From the NCBI GenBank assembly GCA_003134995.1, contig PLDC01000029.1, positions 245,662 to 309,661 on the forward strand: a stretch of 64,000 bases of DNA. The letters run 5' to 3'. Every line of letters begins with the position of its first letter. Position 1 is the stretch's first letter. This stretch comes from Acidobacteriaceae bacterium. Its GTDB lineage: Bacteria; Acidobacteriota; Terriglobia; Terriglobales; Acidobacteriaceae. Positions 43,632-51,815 of the stretch are shown here, piece by piece. The position numbers and the translations under genes are program-made. The notes beneath the pieces were generated by a model. That model was not told the DNA's origin. It saw nothing but the letters and a program-made list of their open reading frames with translations, and did no database searches.

Positions 43632-43925
43632 GGCGGCAGCCCCGAGCTATTCGGGGTAGCTAACCTGGTCGCCCTGATTAGATGTCCCACTGTACCTTGC
43701 TCGCATGGGAAGGTTTGCGGGGGCCCTGCGCTTATCCTAGGATCGCATGGCGTAACATCCAAGCTTTGCATTTTCGAGTTAAACAGAGGGCCCCTGTGGA
43801 AGGAAAGGTCAGATGTCACAATGGAAAGAAAAAAGCTGTGGAAAACTTTGGGCCCGGGTTGTTATCAGGCCGGTCAGCGTACAAGAGAACTGTGAGAACT
43901 CCCTGCGAGGTTCGCCCTAGTGGAA
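43632..43925. ncRNA. Candidate structured non-coding RNA, family unknown
   Basis: Two foldable parts. First, GGGCG (from about 43632) pairs with CGCCC (to about 43676) around an inner hairpin CCCCGA/TCGGGG. Second, an outer imperfect helix CCACT/AGTGG (43687-43691, 43919-43923), ACCTTGC/GCGAGGT (43694-43700, 43905-43911) and GGGA/TCCC (43707-43710, 43900-43903) encloses an 8-bp stem GGGGCCCT/AGGGCCCC (43720-43727, 43787-43794). Three GGGCCC blocks could exchange partners. It does not match tmRNA, RNase P or SRP RNA core motifs. 6S RNA or an Acidobacteria-specific RNA remains possible. The strand is not certain. Confidence 0.35.
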
Positions 43926-43935
43926 GTAGGCGGGG

Positions 43936-43994
43936 GGTCCTTCGACTGCGGTTGTGCTTCGCTCTCGCGACGCACAACCTCCGCTCAGGATGAC
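43936..43994 (+). repeat. Relative of the 102-bp element arm
   Basis: GGTCCTTCGACTGCGG, then a TTGTGC...GCACAA hairpin, then CCGCTCAGGATGACA. It ends like the right arms at 46192 and 58469 (C/TCAGGATGACA vs CTCGGGATGACA). Confidence 0.55.
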
Positions 43995-44047
43995 ACTGCT
44001 AGTTTATAATTAAGGATTCTGCTGCACACCTCCGGAGTGATAAAACA

Positions 44048-46042
44048 ATGATTCGATTTCTGCAAACTGAAGGACCGTTCAAGAAAATTGTGCTCAGCGG
44101 GCTGCTGCTGATCATTTGCGCGGCTATGGCGATTACCCTAATCCCTGGCGGATTGGGCAATGATTTTACGGGCGCGCCCGGCGCTGGCATTGTAGCCAAT
44201 GTAAGCGGAGAAAAGATTTCCGTCGAGCAGGTCCGCGCAACGGCGCGCGATATGGCGGAGCAGCAGGCGCAGCAATATGGCAAGAACGCGGCGATGCTGA
44301 TGCCTTTTCTGATCCAGAACAGTATTCAGCGGGCGGCCGATCAATTGATTGGCCGGGAAGCGTTGCTGATCGAAGCCCAGCATTTGGGATTGAAAGCTAC
44401 GCCGGAGGAAGTGAAGGACGAACTGCAGCACGGGCACTATGCCACGGTCTTCTTTCCGGGAGGAACCTTCATAGGCCAGGCCGAGTACGAAGGGTTGCTG
44501 CAGCAGCACAACCTTACTTCTGCGTTGTTCGAAGAGAACGTGCGCAAGGAAATTCTGATCGGCAAGTTGCAGGCAATGATCACCAACACTGCGTCGGTGG
44601 GCGATGCGGCCATCCGGCAGGAGTTCAACAAAGAGAATATGAAGGTTAAGTTCGATTATGCCGTCCTGAAAGAGGATGACATTAAGAAGGGGCTTCATCC
44701 CACGAACGAGGAACTCAAGGCTTATTACGACAGCCACCAGAAGACCTACGCGAACTCGATCCCTGAGAAGCGCAAGATTAAGTATGCGGTGCTCGACACC
44801 GCGAAAATTCAGAGCGGCGTGCAGGTTACGCAGGACGATTTGCAGGCTTACTACAACGCGCATCGCGAGCAGTATCGTGTGGCCGAGCAGGTGAAGGTGA
44901 GCCACATTCTGATTAAGACGCCGCTTGCCGGGGCTGACGGCAAGGTGGATGAAAAAGGCGCGGCCGAAGCGCAAAAGCGTGCGGAAGATTTGCTCAAGCA
45001 ACTCAAGGCTGGAGCAAACTTTGAAGAGCTGGCCAAGAAAAATTCAGAAGATCCGGGCAGTGCAAAGCAAGGCGGATCCTTGGGATGGATTGGCAAGGGG
45101 CGTACGGTTCCGGAGTTTGAGAAGGCTGCATTTTCTTTGCCCAAGGGGCAGATGAGCGACCTGGTGAAGAGCAGCTACGGCTTCCACATTATTCGCGTCG
45201 ACGACAAGCAGGATGCGCACATGAAGACGCTCGCAGAGGTGAAAGCCGAGATCGAGCCGCTCGTGAAGCAGCAGAAGGCGCAGGACATCGCGCAGAAGCA
45301 GGCCGACGACTTGCTCGCGCAGGCAAAGACGCAGGGAGTGGATGCGGCGGCAGCGGCGAAGGGCGCCTCGGTAGTGACTTCAGACTTCTTTGGACGCAGA
45401 GACATCTTGCCGGGATTGGGGCCAGCGCAGCAGTTGATGGACGCGGTGTTCACGGCATCGGAAAAGTCGGCGCCGGAGATGGCTTCGACATCACAGGGCT
45501 TCGCGGTGTTTCAACTGCTTGCGATAAAGCCTGCGTCGACGCCAACGTTCGACGAGATTCGCGCGCGCGTGGAAACGGAATTCAAGAATGAGCGAGCGAG
45601 CGTTCTGTTGACGCAGAAGACTCAGGAACTTTCCGACCGCGCCAAGAGCGAACATGACTTGAAGAAGGCGGCGAAGGAACTGGGCGCTGCCATGAAGACC
45701 AGTGACTTTGTGTTGCCCGATGGCCAGGTTCCCGACCTCGGCGCGATGAGCGGACAGGCCTCAGTTGCCTTTACCATGAAGCCGGGCGATATCAGCGGGC
45801 CGATCAACAGCGGAGGCAACGGGGTGGTGCTCTCGGTGCTCGAAGTGCAATCTCCTACGGATGCCGACTTCGCCGCTAAGCGCGACGAGATTCGCGAGCA
45901 GTTACTGCAGAGCCAGAAGCAGCAACTCTTCGGGCTGTTTGTGAACAACGTGCGCGATCAGATGGAGAAGTCCGGCAAGATCAAGGTCAATCAGGAAGAA
46001 ATGAAGGCCTTGACGCACCCGCAAACCGAATCTGGAGTCTAG
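44048..46042 (+). CDS. Peptidyl-prolyl isomerase, SurA/PpiD-like
   Basis: 664-aa periplasmic folding factor anchored by one N-terminal helix (about 14-32, IVLSGLLLIICAAMAITLIP), the PpiD arrangement. A SurA_N-like chaperone domain lies at about 45-200 (GEKISVEQVRATARDMAEQQ, FLIQNSIQRAADQLIGREALL). One parvulin rotamase domain lies at about 280-385, with VKVSHILIKTP at its start and the SLGWIGKGRTVPEFEKAAFSL and SYGFHIIRVDD blocks. A second parvulin-like but weaker region follows toward the C-terminus. It would assist folding of outer-membrane proteins such as the Oar-like receptor. Good ATG, in a single-gene unit after the structured region. Confidence 0.9.
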   Translation: MIRFLQTEGPFKKIVLSGLLLIICAAMAITLIPGGLGNDFTGAPGAGIVANVSGEKISVEQVRATARDMAEQQAQQYGKNAAMLMPFLIQNSIQRAADQLIGREALLIEAQHLGLKATPEEVKDELQHGHYATVFFPGGTFIGQAEYEGLLQQHNLTSALFEENVRKEILIGKLQAMITNTASVGDAAIRQEFNKENMKVKFDYAVLKEDDIKKGLHPTNEELKAYYDSHQKTYANSIPEKRKIKYAVLDTAKIQSGVQVTQDDLQAYYNAHREQYRVAEQVKVSHILIKTPLAGADGKVDEKGAAEAQKRAEDLLKQLKAGANFEELAKKNSEDPGSAKQGGSLGWIGKGRTVPEFEKAAFSLPKGQMSDLVKSSYGFHIIRVDDKQDAHMKTLAEVKAEIEPLVKQQKAQDIAQKQADDLLAQAKTQGVDAAAAAKGASVVTSDFFGRRDILPGLGPAQQLMDAVFTASEKSAPEMASTSQGFAVFQLLAIKPASTPTFDEIRARVETEFKNERASVLLTQKTQELSDRAKSEHDLKKAAKELGAAMKTSDFVLPDGQVPDLGAMSGQASVAFTMKPGDISGPINSGGNGVVLSVLEVQSPTDADFAAKRDEIREQLLQSQKQQLFGLFVNNVRDQMEKSGKIKVNQEEMKALTHPQTESGV

Positions 46043-46090
46043 GATAGTTTCGCGGCTTCCGGTTTCCGGCACTCGCCGTGCCGCTGCGCA

Positions 46091-46192
46091 TTGTCATCCC
46101 GAGCGAAGCGAGGGATCTTGGGGTTTGCCCGCGTCGACCGCACTGGTGGCGCAGGCAAGAACCAAGATCCCTCGCTTCGCTCGGGATGACAA
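46091..46192. repeat. Complete 102-bp element with perfect 31-bp terminal inverted repeats
   Basis: The left arm (46091-46121, beginning TTGTCATCCCGAGCGAAGCG) and the right arm (46162-46192) are exact reverse complements over 31 bp. The 40-bp core starts GGTTTGCC and ends GCAGGCAAGAA. The second copy at 58368-58469 has the same length with the core inverted. There is no coding capacity. Confidence 0.93.
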
Positions 46193-46268
46193 GGGTGTTT
46201 TTAGGACGACGTGTTTTAGGATGACGGCTTTGTTTTAGGCAAAGCAGAATTTGGGACTCGAACCTTGC

Positions 46269-47819
46269 ATGTCCTTTCCGCGCTCCGCAGGTATTTTGTT
46301 GCATCCCACGTCGCTGCCTTCGCGCGGCGGCATCGGTGATTTTGGTCCAGCCGCTTATCAATTCGTCGACTCTCTCGCCTCAGCTCGCCAAGGATTGTGG
46401 CAGGTTCTGCCGTTGGGACCGTTGGGCTACGGCAATTCGCCTTATTCTTCCATCTCGGCGTTTGCCGGCAATCCGCTGCTGATTAGCCTTGAAAGGCTCG
46501 CCAGCCATGGCTGGATCGATGCAGCCAAAATTTCAGCGCCTGCTCGAAGTTCCTCAACCGTCGCTTCTGACTCTAGTGCGGTTGAATACGGCCAAGTCTT
46601 CGCGGCGAAGATGCCGCTGTTGTTTGAGGCGGGGCGCAGTTTTATTAGTTCAGCTTCAGACGGAGCGCTGCATCGATTCGAGCAGTTCTGTTCGGAGAAC
46701 GCATGGTGGCTGGATGATTTCGTTCTGTTCGATGCTCTGCGCGCCCAGCAGAAACTGGTGAGCTGGAATGAATGGCCGGCAGAATTGGCGCATCGTGATC
46801 CTAAGGCGCTGGAGCGGGCCCGCAAAGATTTGGACGTTGATCTGAAAATTCGCAGCGCCTTGCAGTTTGCTTTCTACGAGCAGTGGCAGGCGTTGCGGCA
46901 GTATTGTTCCGAGCGCTCGATTCGCATTGTGGGCGATGTCGCCATCTTCGTGAACTATGACAGCGCCGATGTGTGGATGCATCGCGAACTGTTCCAGTTG
47001 AACGACAATCTCGAACCTGACGTCGTCTCCGGCGTGCCTCCCGATTTCTTCAGCAAGACCGGGCAGCGCTGGGGCAACCCGCTCTATCGCTGGGATGTAA
47101 TGAAGGCTGAGGGCTATGAGTGGTGGGTGCAGCGTTTGCGCTGGGCGACGCGCAACTGCGACTACATCCGGCTCGATCATTTCCGCGGATTCGATCAGTT
47201 CTGGGAGATTCCCGCTGCCGATCCCACGGCGATCAACGGGCGATGGGTGGATGGTCCGCGCGACGACTTGTTTCACAAACTTCGTGAGGCTCTGGGCGGC
47301 TTGCCATTCTTCGCGGAAGATCTCGGCTACATTACGCCGGAGGTGAACGCTTTGCGTGAGCGTTTGCAGATTCCCGGGATGGCGGTGCTACAGTTTGGTT
47401 TCGGCGATGAGGGCGCGCACATGTATTTGCCGCACCGCGCTGCCGGCAAAGTTATCTACACGGGGACGCACGACAATGACACGACGGTCGGCTGGTTTAG
47501 CTCGGGATGCGCCAAGCACGAGCGCCTTAACGCGGAAGCGTATCTGGGCTGCTGCGAAGATGGAATTCACTGGGCGTTCATCCGGGCGGCGCAGACATCA
47601 GCGGCCGAGTTTGCCTTGATCCCGCTCCAGGATGTGCTCGGCCTGGGCAGTGAGGCTCGCATGAATACTCCGAGCCTGCATGGCGGGAACTGGTGCTGGC
47701 GGCTGGCTCCGGGGCAATTTACCGCTGAATTAGCTGCCAAGCTTGCCCATCTCGCCGAACTTACGGACCGGCTGCCGCAACCTTGTTCAATCCTGCCGGA
47801 TGAAGACTTCGCGGCTTGA
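46269..47819 (+). CDS. malQ: 4-alpha-glucanotransferase
   Basis: 516-aa amylomaltase (glycoside hydrolase family 77) that transfers 1,4-alpha-glucan segments in maltodextrin or glycogen metabolism; cytoplasmic. Diagnostic blocks are RSAGILLHPTSLPSRGGIGDFG at the N-terminus, IRLDHFRGFDQFWEIPA (nucleophile region), PFFAEDLGYITPEV (acid/base Glu) and YTGTHDNDTTVGW (third carboxylate). Length and order match MalQ of the Thermus type. The ATG at 46269 is used; a TTG at 46251 is possible, and neither has a strong ribosome site. The 102-bp element lies just upstream. Confidence 0.95.
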   Translation: MSFPRSAGILLHPTSLPSRGGIGDFGPAAYQFVDSLASARQGLWQVLPLGPLGYGNSPYSSISAFAGNPLLISLERLASHGWIDAAKISAPARSSSTVASDSSAVEYGQVFAAKMPLLFEAGRSFISSASDGALHRFEQFCSENAWWLDDFVLFDALRAQQKLVSWNEWPAELAHRDPKALERARKDLDVDLKIRSALQFAFYEQWQALRQYCSERSIRIVGDVAIFVNYDSADVWMHRELFQLNDNLEPDVVSGVPPDFFSKTGQRWGNPLYRWDVMKAEGYEWWVQRLRWATRNCDYIRLDHFRGFDQFWEIPAADPTAINGRWVDGPRDDLFHKLREALGGLPFFAEDLGYITPEVNALRERLQIPGMAVLQFGFGDEGAHMYLPHRAAGKVIYTGTHDNDTTVGWFSSGCAKHERLNAEAYLGCCEDGIHWAFIRAAQTSAAEFALIPLQDVLGLGSEARMNTPSLHGGNWCWRLAPGQFTAELAAKLAHLAELTDRLPQPCSILPDEDFAA

Positions 47820-47913
47820 GACCCGCCCCTCCGATTGTGAATAGAGTGTAAAAGGAAGCGAGCCGAACGCGCGATTATTGCGTCGCAAAGAACGCGACGC
47901 GTCGCGCGGCTCG

Positions 47914-47960
47914 CCCAGATCCTTCGCTGCGCAAAGAACGCTTGCTCAGGATGACAAATC
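47914..47960 (+). repeat. Relative of the 102-bp element arm
   Basis: AGATCCTTCGCTGCGC...GCTTGCTCAGGATGACAAA in the gap between malQ and the ABC ATPase gene. It has the same arm layout and the same GGATGACAA end as the complete copies. Confidence 0.55.
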
Positions 47961-48008
47961 AGCTTTGCGCCTTGCTTCGAATCGTGTATAGAACTTACGG
48001 GGACTTTT

Positions 48009-49439
48009 TTGGCGAGCGAACCCATTATCGAAGCGCGGGCGATTGAGAAGTCGTATCCCCAGCCGGACGGGACGCGCATTCAGGTGGTGGGGCTCACCGA
48101 CTTCACCATCGAACCGGGAAAGATCATCGCTCTGCTGGGTGCCTCGGGCTGTGGCAAATCTACTCTGTTGCGCATTCTGAGCGGTCTTTCGCTGCCTACC
48201 TCGGGCGCGATCTTTTGGCACGGCAAGCCGCTGGGTTCTGAATCGCCGAACGTGGCAATCGTCTTCCAGAGCTTTGCGCTGTTTCCCTGGCTCACGGTAT
48301 TGGAGAACGTTGAGGCGCCGCTCGAAGCGCGGGGCGTTGCGGCGGTTGAGCGTCGCAAGCGCGCGCTGCGCATGCTGGATACAGTGGGACTCGACGGCTT
48401 CGAGACAGCTTATCCGAAGGAACTCTCTGGTGGCATGAAGCAGCGCGTGGGCTTTGCGCGCGCGCTCGTGGTCGAGCCAGAAGTTCTTTTCATGGACGAG
48501 CCGTTCTCTGCGCTCGACGTGCTCACGGCGGAAAACCTGCGCGGCGAACTGCTGGAACTGTGGCTCAACAAAAAAATGCCGGCCAATGCCATCTTCATCG
48601 TCACGCACAACATTGAAGAAGCGGTGATCCTGGCAGACCGCATCGTGGTGCTGGGCAGAAACCCGGCGCGTATCCGCTCCGATTTCAACGTGCGGCTCTC
48701 GCATCCCCGCGACCGCAAGTCTGCGCGTTTTGTCGAACTGGTGGATTACATCTACAAAATCATGACCGAGCCGGACGTGGAACATACGTTGCCCGACCCG
48801 GAGAGCACGGGAGAAATCGTAGTTCCGCCGGGAGGCTTGAAAAAAGGGCAAGCTCCGGTGAAGTCGAGCCGGTACCAGATTCTGCCGCACGCGCGCGTGG
48901 GCGGAGTCGCGGGGCTGGTCGAATTGCTGCATGATCGCGGCGGACGCGAAGATCTTTTTCGGCTCGCCGAAGATTTAGTTATGGACGTTGAAGACCTTCT
49001 ACCCATCCTGGAAGCTTGCCAGCTGTTGGGTTTCGCCTGGTTGAAGGAAGGCGATGTGCAGCTTTCGAAGCAGGGAGCGGAGTTCGCTGATGCCGATATT
49101 CAAGCCCGAAAAGTTTTGTTCCGGAAGGCGGCGCTCGAACACGTCACCATCCTGAAACAAATCGACAGCATTCTGAGGCGGAAATCGGATCACTCGATCA
49201 ACGAAGAATTCTTTCGTGACGTTCTCGACGAGCATTTTTCCGAGGATGAAGTGCAGCGCCAGTTCGAGACCGCCATGAACTGGGGACGCTATGCGGAGAT
49301 CTTCGATTACGACCGCGAGAGCGGGCGGCTGGTGCAAACAGAGGTGGCGCAAAATGAGCCAGCTGCGGAAGCGGCGCCTGTGGCTGCGGTGCCTCGCCCC
49401 GATGAAAAGCAAGAATCAACTCCCGCGCCGAAAATCTAA
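48009..49439 (+). CDS. ABC transporter ATPase with AAA-associated C-terminal domain (NrtD/SsuB type)
   Basis: 476 aa. The N-terminal ATPase (1-250) is of the nitrate/sulfonate/taurine importer type: Walker A LLGASGCGKST, Q-loop VFQSFALFPWLTV, signature ELSGGMKQRVGFARAL, Walker B VLFMDEPFSALD and H-loop IVTHNIEEAV. The C-terminal part (about 295-430) is an AAA-associated domain of the kind found only in some of these ATPases, beginning GGVAGLVELLHDRGGREDLFRLAEDL (read as blocks). It probably senses a ligand or regulates the transporter. TTG start with GGGGAC upstream. The fused permease gene follows after 32 nt. No solute-binding protein lies nearby. Confidence 0.92.
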   Translation: MASEPIIEARAIEKSYPQPDGTRIQVVGLTDFTIEPGKIIALLGASGCGKSTLLRILSGLSLPTSGAIFWHGKPLGSESPNVAIVFQSFALFPWLTVLENVEAPLEARGVAAVERRKRALRMLDTVGLDGFETAYPKELSGGMKQRVGFARALVVEPEVLFMDEPFSALDVLTAENLRGELLELWLNKKMPANAIFIVTHNIEEAVILADRIVVLGRNPARIRSDFNVRLSHPRDRKSARFVELVDYIYKIMTEPDVEHTLPDPESTGEIVVPPGGLKKGQAPVKSSRYQILPHARVGGVAGLVELLHDRGGREDLFRLAEDLVMDVEDLLPILEACQLLGFAWLKEGDVQLSKQGAEFADADIQARKVLFRKAALEHVTILKQIDSILRRKSDHSINEEFFRDVLDEHFSEDEVQRQFETAMNWGRYAEIFDYDRESGRLVQTEVAQNEPAAEAAPVAAVPRPDEKQESTPAPKI

Positions 49440-49471
49440 TCAAAAGTTTCAGTTAAAGGGAAAGCAGTCGC

Positions 49472-51226
49472 ATGAAGAAGAGCATCACGCTGCGGGGATT
49501 CTCGCCGTACCGCCTGTGGTCGCAACTGCCGAGTATCGAAAGCTCGCATCTGCCCGATGTGATCATGTTCGCCGCGGGGATTGCGATCTTTTACGGCGTG
49601 GCGAGCGTTGGCCGCTCCTGGTTTGGTCCCTTCACGCCGACGGTAGAGATTTCGCGCAGCGTGTGGGCGCTGCCGGCCTACGCGGGCTACTCACTGCTGC
49701 GCATCACCATTGCTTACGCGCTAAGTCTGTTATTCGCGCTGGTGTACGGCTACGTGGCGGCGTATAACGCGCGCGCCGAACGCTTCATGGTTCCACTGCT
49801 CGATGTGCTGCAGTCGATTCCTGTGCTCAGCTTTCTTCCTCCCGTGATGCTGGCGATGGTGGCGCTTTTTCCCGGCCGGCAACTTGGCTTGGAGATGGGT
49901 ACCATCCTTCTGATCTTCACCAGCCAGGTGTGGAATATGACCTTCAGTTTCTACGCGTCGCTGAAGGGAATTCCAAACGAGATGCGCGAGGCTGCAACGG
50001 TCTACCGCTTCAGTTCGTGGCAGCGCTTCACTCAACTGGAGTTGCCGTCTTCGGCCATCGGCCTGGTGTGGAACTCGATGATGTCGGTGGCCGGAGGGTG
50101 GTTCGCGCTGATGGTGTGTGAAATGTTCGTGCTGGGACAGCGTGATTTCCGGCTGCCCGGCCTGGGATCCTATCTGCAAACCGCAGCCAGCGCGGGCGAT
50201 ACGGCGTCGATGTTCTGGGGCGTTGCCACGATGGTTCTGCTGATCGTTCTGCTGGATCAGTTTATTTGGCGGCCGGTGATTGCGTGGGCGGAGAAGTTCA
50301 AAGTTGAGCAGGTGGAAAGTACCGACGCTCCGCGATCCTGGGTGCTTAATCTGGTGCGGCATTCCAGCGGTCTGGCAAAGATTCGGCAAAAAACGCTGCG
50401 CCCCTTGGGGGAACGTTTGCTTTTGTATTTTGCGCGGAAGCACACGGAAGAAAGTTCAGAGCAAACCGCGCCTGCATGGCGGGAATGGATAGTGCGGACT
50501 CTCGCGGTGCTCGCTTTGGCTGGCATTGGCTACGGCGTGGTGCGCGTCGTAATGATTCTCAGCGGCCTAGGGCAGGTTGAATTGCGTGAGACAGCTCGTG
50601 GCCTGGGCGCGACTTTTTTGCGCGTGAATCTTGCGCTACTGCTCGCCGCTCTCTGGACAATTCCCGCGGGAGTTGCGATTGGCCTCAATCCTAAACTGGC
50701 CCGCATCGCACAACCGCTGGCGCAGATTGCGGCTTCTGTGCCCGCGACGGCGTTGCTGCCTGTGATTTTGCTGGTGCTCATCCGTTTGGGCGGAGGCATG
50801 GGGATCGCGTCGATCGTTGTACTGCTTCTCGGCACGCAGTGGTATGTGCTGTTCAATGTAATCGCGGGCGCGATGGCGATACCGACCGATTTGAAGGAAT
50901 GTTGCTCCATCTTCCGCGTGCAGGGCGTCGAGCGCTGGAAGAGACTGATCCTGCCGGGAATTTTTCCTTACCTTGTAACCGGAATGGTGACGGCTTCGGG
51001 CGGGGCGTGGAATGCCAGCATCGTGGCCGAGTACTTTCATTTCAAGGGGCAGACTTACACGACAACGGGGTTGGGTGCAACCATTCAGCAAGCCACGGAC
51101 AGCGGCGATTTTCATCTGTTACTGGCTGCGACCATCATGATGGCCGCGACCGTGGTAATGGTGAACCGCCTGCTCTGGCGCAAACTTTTTACGCTGGCCG
51201 AGACGCGCTACCGGCTGGAAACTTAA
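49472..51226 (+). CDS. ABC importer permease, two fused permease domains
   Basis: 584-aa inner-membrane protein. Two binding-protein-dependent permease domains occur in one chain, at about 60-270 and 385-575. Each ends in the coupling-helix (EAA-like) region that touches the ATPase: GIPNEMREAATVYRFSSWQRFTQLELPS (first, in blocks) and AIPTDLKECCSIFRVQGVERWKRLILPG (second, in blocks). Each domain has about 6 helices. With the upstream ATPase this would make a complete channel from one permease chain and two ATPase subunits. The family is related to nitrate/sulfonate/bicarbonate importers. The substrate is unknown. Confidence 0.92.
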   Translation: MKKSITLRGFSPYRLWSQLPSIESSHLPDVIMFAAGIAIFYGVASVGRSWFGPFTPTVEISRSVWALPAYAGYSLLRITIAYALSLLFALVYGYVAAYNARAERFMVPLLDVLQSIPVLSFLPPVMLAMVALFPGRQLGLEMGTILLIFTSQVWNMTFSFYASLKGIPNEMREAATVYRFSSWQRFTQLELPSSAIGLVWNSMMSVAGGWFALMVCEMFVLGQRDFRLPGLGSYLQTAASAGDTASMFWGVATMVLLIVLLDQFIWRPVIAWAEKFKVEQVESTDAPRSWVLNLVRHSSGLAKIRQKTLRPLGERLLLYFARKHTEESSEQTAPAWREWIVRTLAVLALAGIGYGVVRVVMILSGLGQVELRETARGLGATFLRVNLALLLAALWTIPAGVAIGLNPKLARIAQPLAQIAASVPATALLPVILLVLIRLGGGMGIASIVVLLLGTQWYVLFNVIAGAMAIPTDLKECCSIFRVQGVERWKRLILPGIFPYLVTGMVTASGGAWNASIVAEYFHFKGQTYTTTGLGATIQQATDSGDFHLLLAATIMMAATVVMVNRLLWRKLFTLAETRYRLET

Positions 51227-51231
51227 GAGCA

Positions 51232-51266
51232 GGGATTAGGGCTCAGGGATAAGGGGTCAGGGTTAG
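51232..51266. repeat. Heptameric tandem repeat, GGG-rich unit (5 units)
   Basis: Units GGGATTA, GGGCTCA, GGGATAA, GGGGTCA and GGGTTAG start 6 nt after the permease stop codon. Confidence 0.8.
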
Positions 51267-51281
51267 CGGTCGTTTTTGGCT

Positions 51282-51776
51282 CTATCTTCTTGGCTGGAGC
51301 TTCGTTCTCTCGTTCGGCAAAGCGCAAGATTGTGCTGCGCCTTTAAGAGCGTCTTCCAATCTAGTTCCTAGCTCTGCCAGATCCTTCTCACTCATCAACT
51401 GCTGCAGGATTTCAAAGAGTTGGCGTTCTTCTTTGCGAATGTGGGTTGAGAGCTGTCCGGCGAAGATGAGCAGGCTCTCGGTGGAAATGGCGCGCGCTTT
51501 CGCCCTGCCGAAAGAATCGCGCAGCGACGCATGATCGCTGATTAGTTCTTCCACCAGCGGAATTAATTCGGCGAACCTGCTCGCCGTTGGGAACAGCACC
51601 TGCTCTTCCGCAGCGAAATGGATTCTGATTTCCTGTTCGAAAAGCTGTTCGATTTCTGCCAACCAGGATTCGAGATCCGTGACGCGAATCGGCTGGGCGC
51701 GATCGATGCGCACGCATAGAGCCAGCGCGCGCTGGTGCTGATGAGAGAGCGGAATCAGGTTTTTATTGCGAAGCAT
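51282..51776 (-). CDS. Hemerythrin domain protein
   Basis: 164-aa four-helix hemerythrin-like protein with diiron-binding His/Glu positions: PLSHQHQRAL (helix 1), HFAAEEQVLFP (helix 2), LISDHASLRD (helix 3) and LSTHIRKEERQLFE (helix 4). Family members bind oxygen or nitric oxide or store iron, and act in cytoplasmic sensing or detoxification. No extra domain. Single gene on the minus strand, followed upstream by the HAD phosphatase gene on the same strand (40-nt gap), so they may be co-transcribed. Confidence 0.88.
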   Translation of the reverse strand: MLRNKNLIPLSHQHQRALALCVRIDRAQPIRVTDLESWLAEIEQLFEQEIRIHFAAEEQVLFPTASRFAELIPLVEELISDHASLRDSFGRAKARAISTESLLIFAGQLSTHIRKEERQLFEILQQLMSEKDLAELGTRLEDALKGAAQSCALPNERTKLQPRR

Positions 51777-51815
51777 GGAATTGAGAAGAAGAAACCCCGC
51801 TCGAAGCAGTTGCCC

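Larger units (their letters stand above)
43449..44047. other. Long intergenic region with repeats and structured RNA candidate
   Basis: 599 bp without a gene. From left: an 8-bp tandem array (43457-43488), a GC-rich stem-loop (43632-43676), a complex foldable region (43687-43925) and a relative of the 102-bp element (43936-43994) just before the isomerase gene. Confidence 0.5.

Noticed and set aside
43632..43925. tmRNA, RNase P or SRP RNA gene
   Set aside because: The tRNA-like end and tag frame of tmRNA, the AGGAAAGUCC-type core of RNase P and the GGAAG tetraloop region of SRP RNA are not present.
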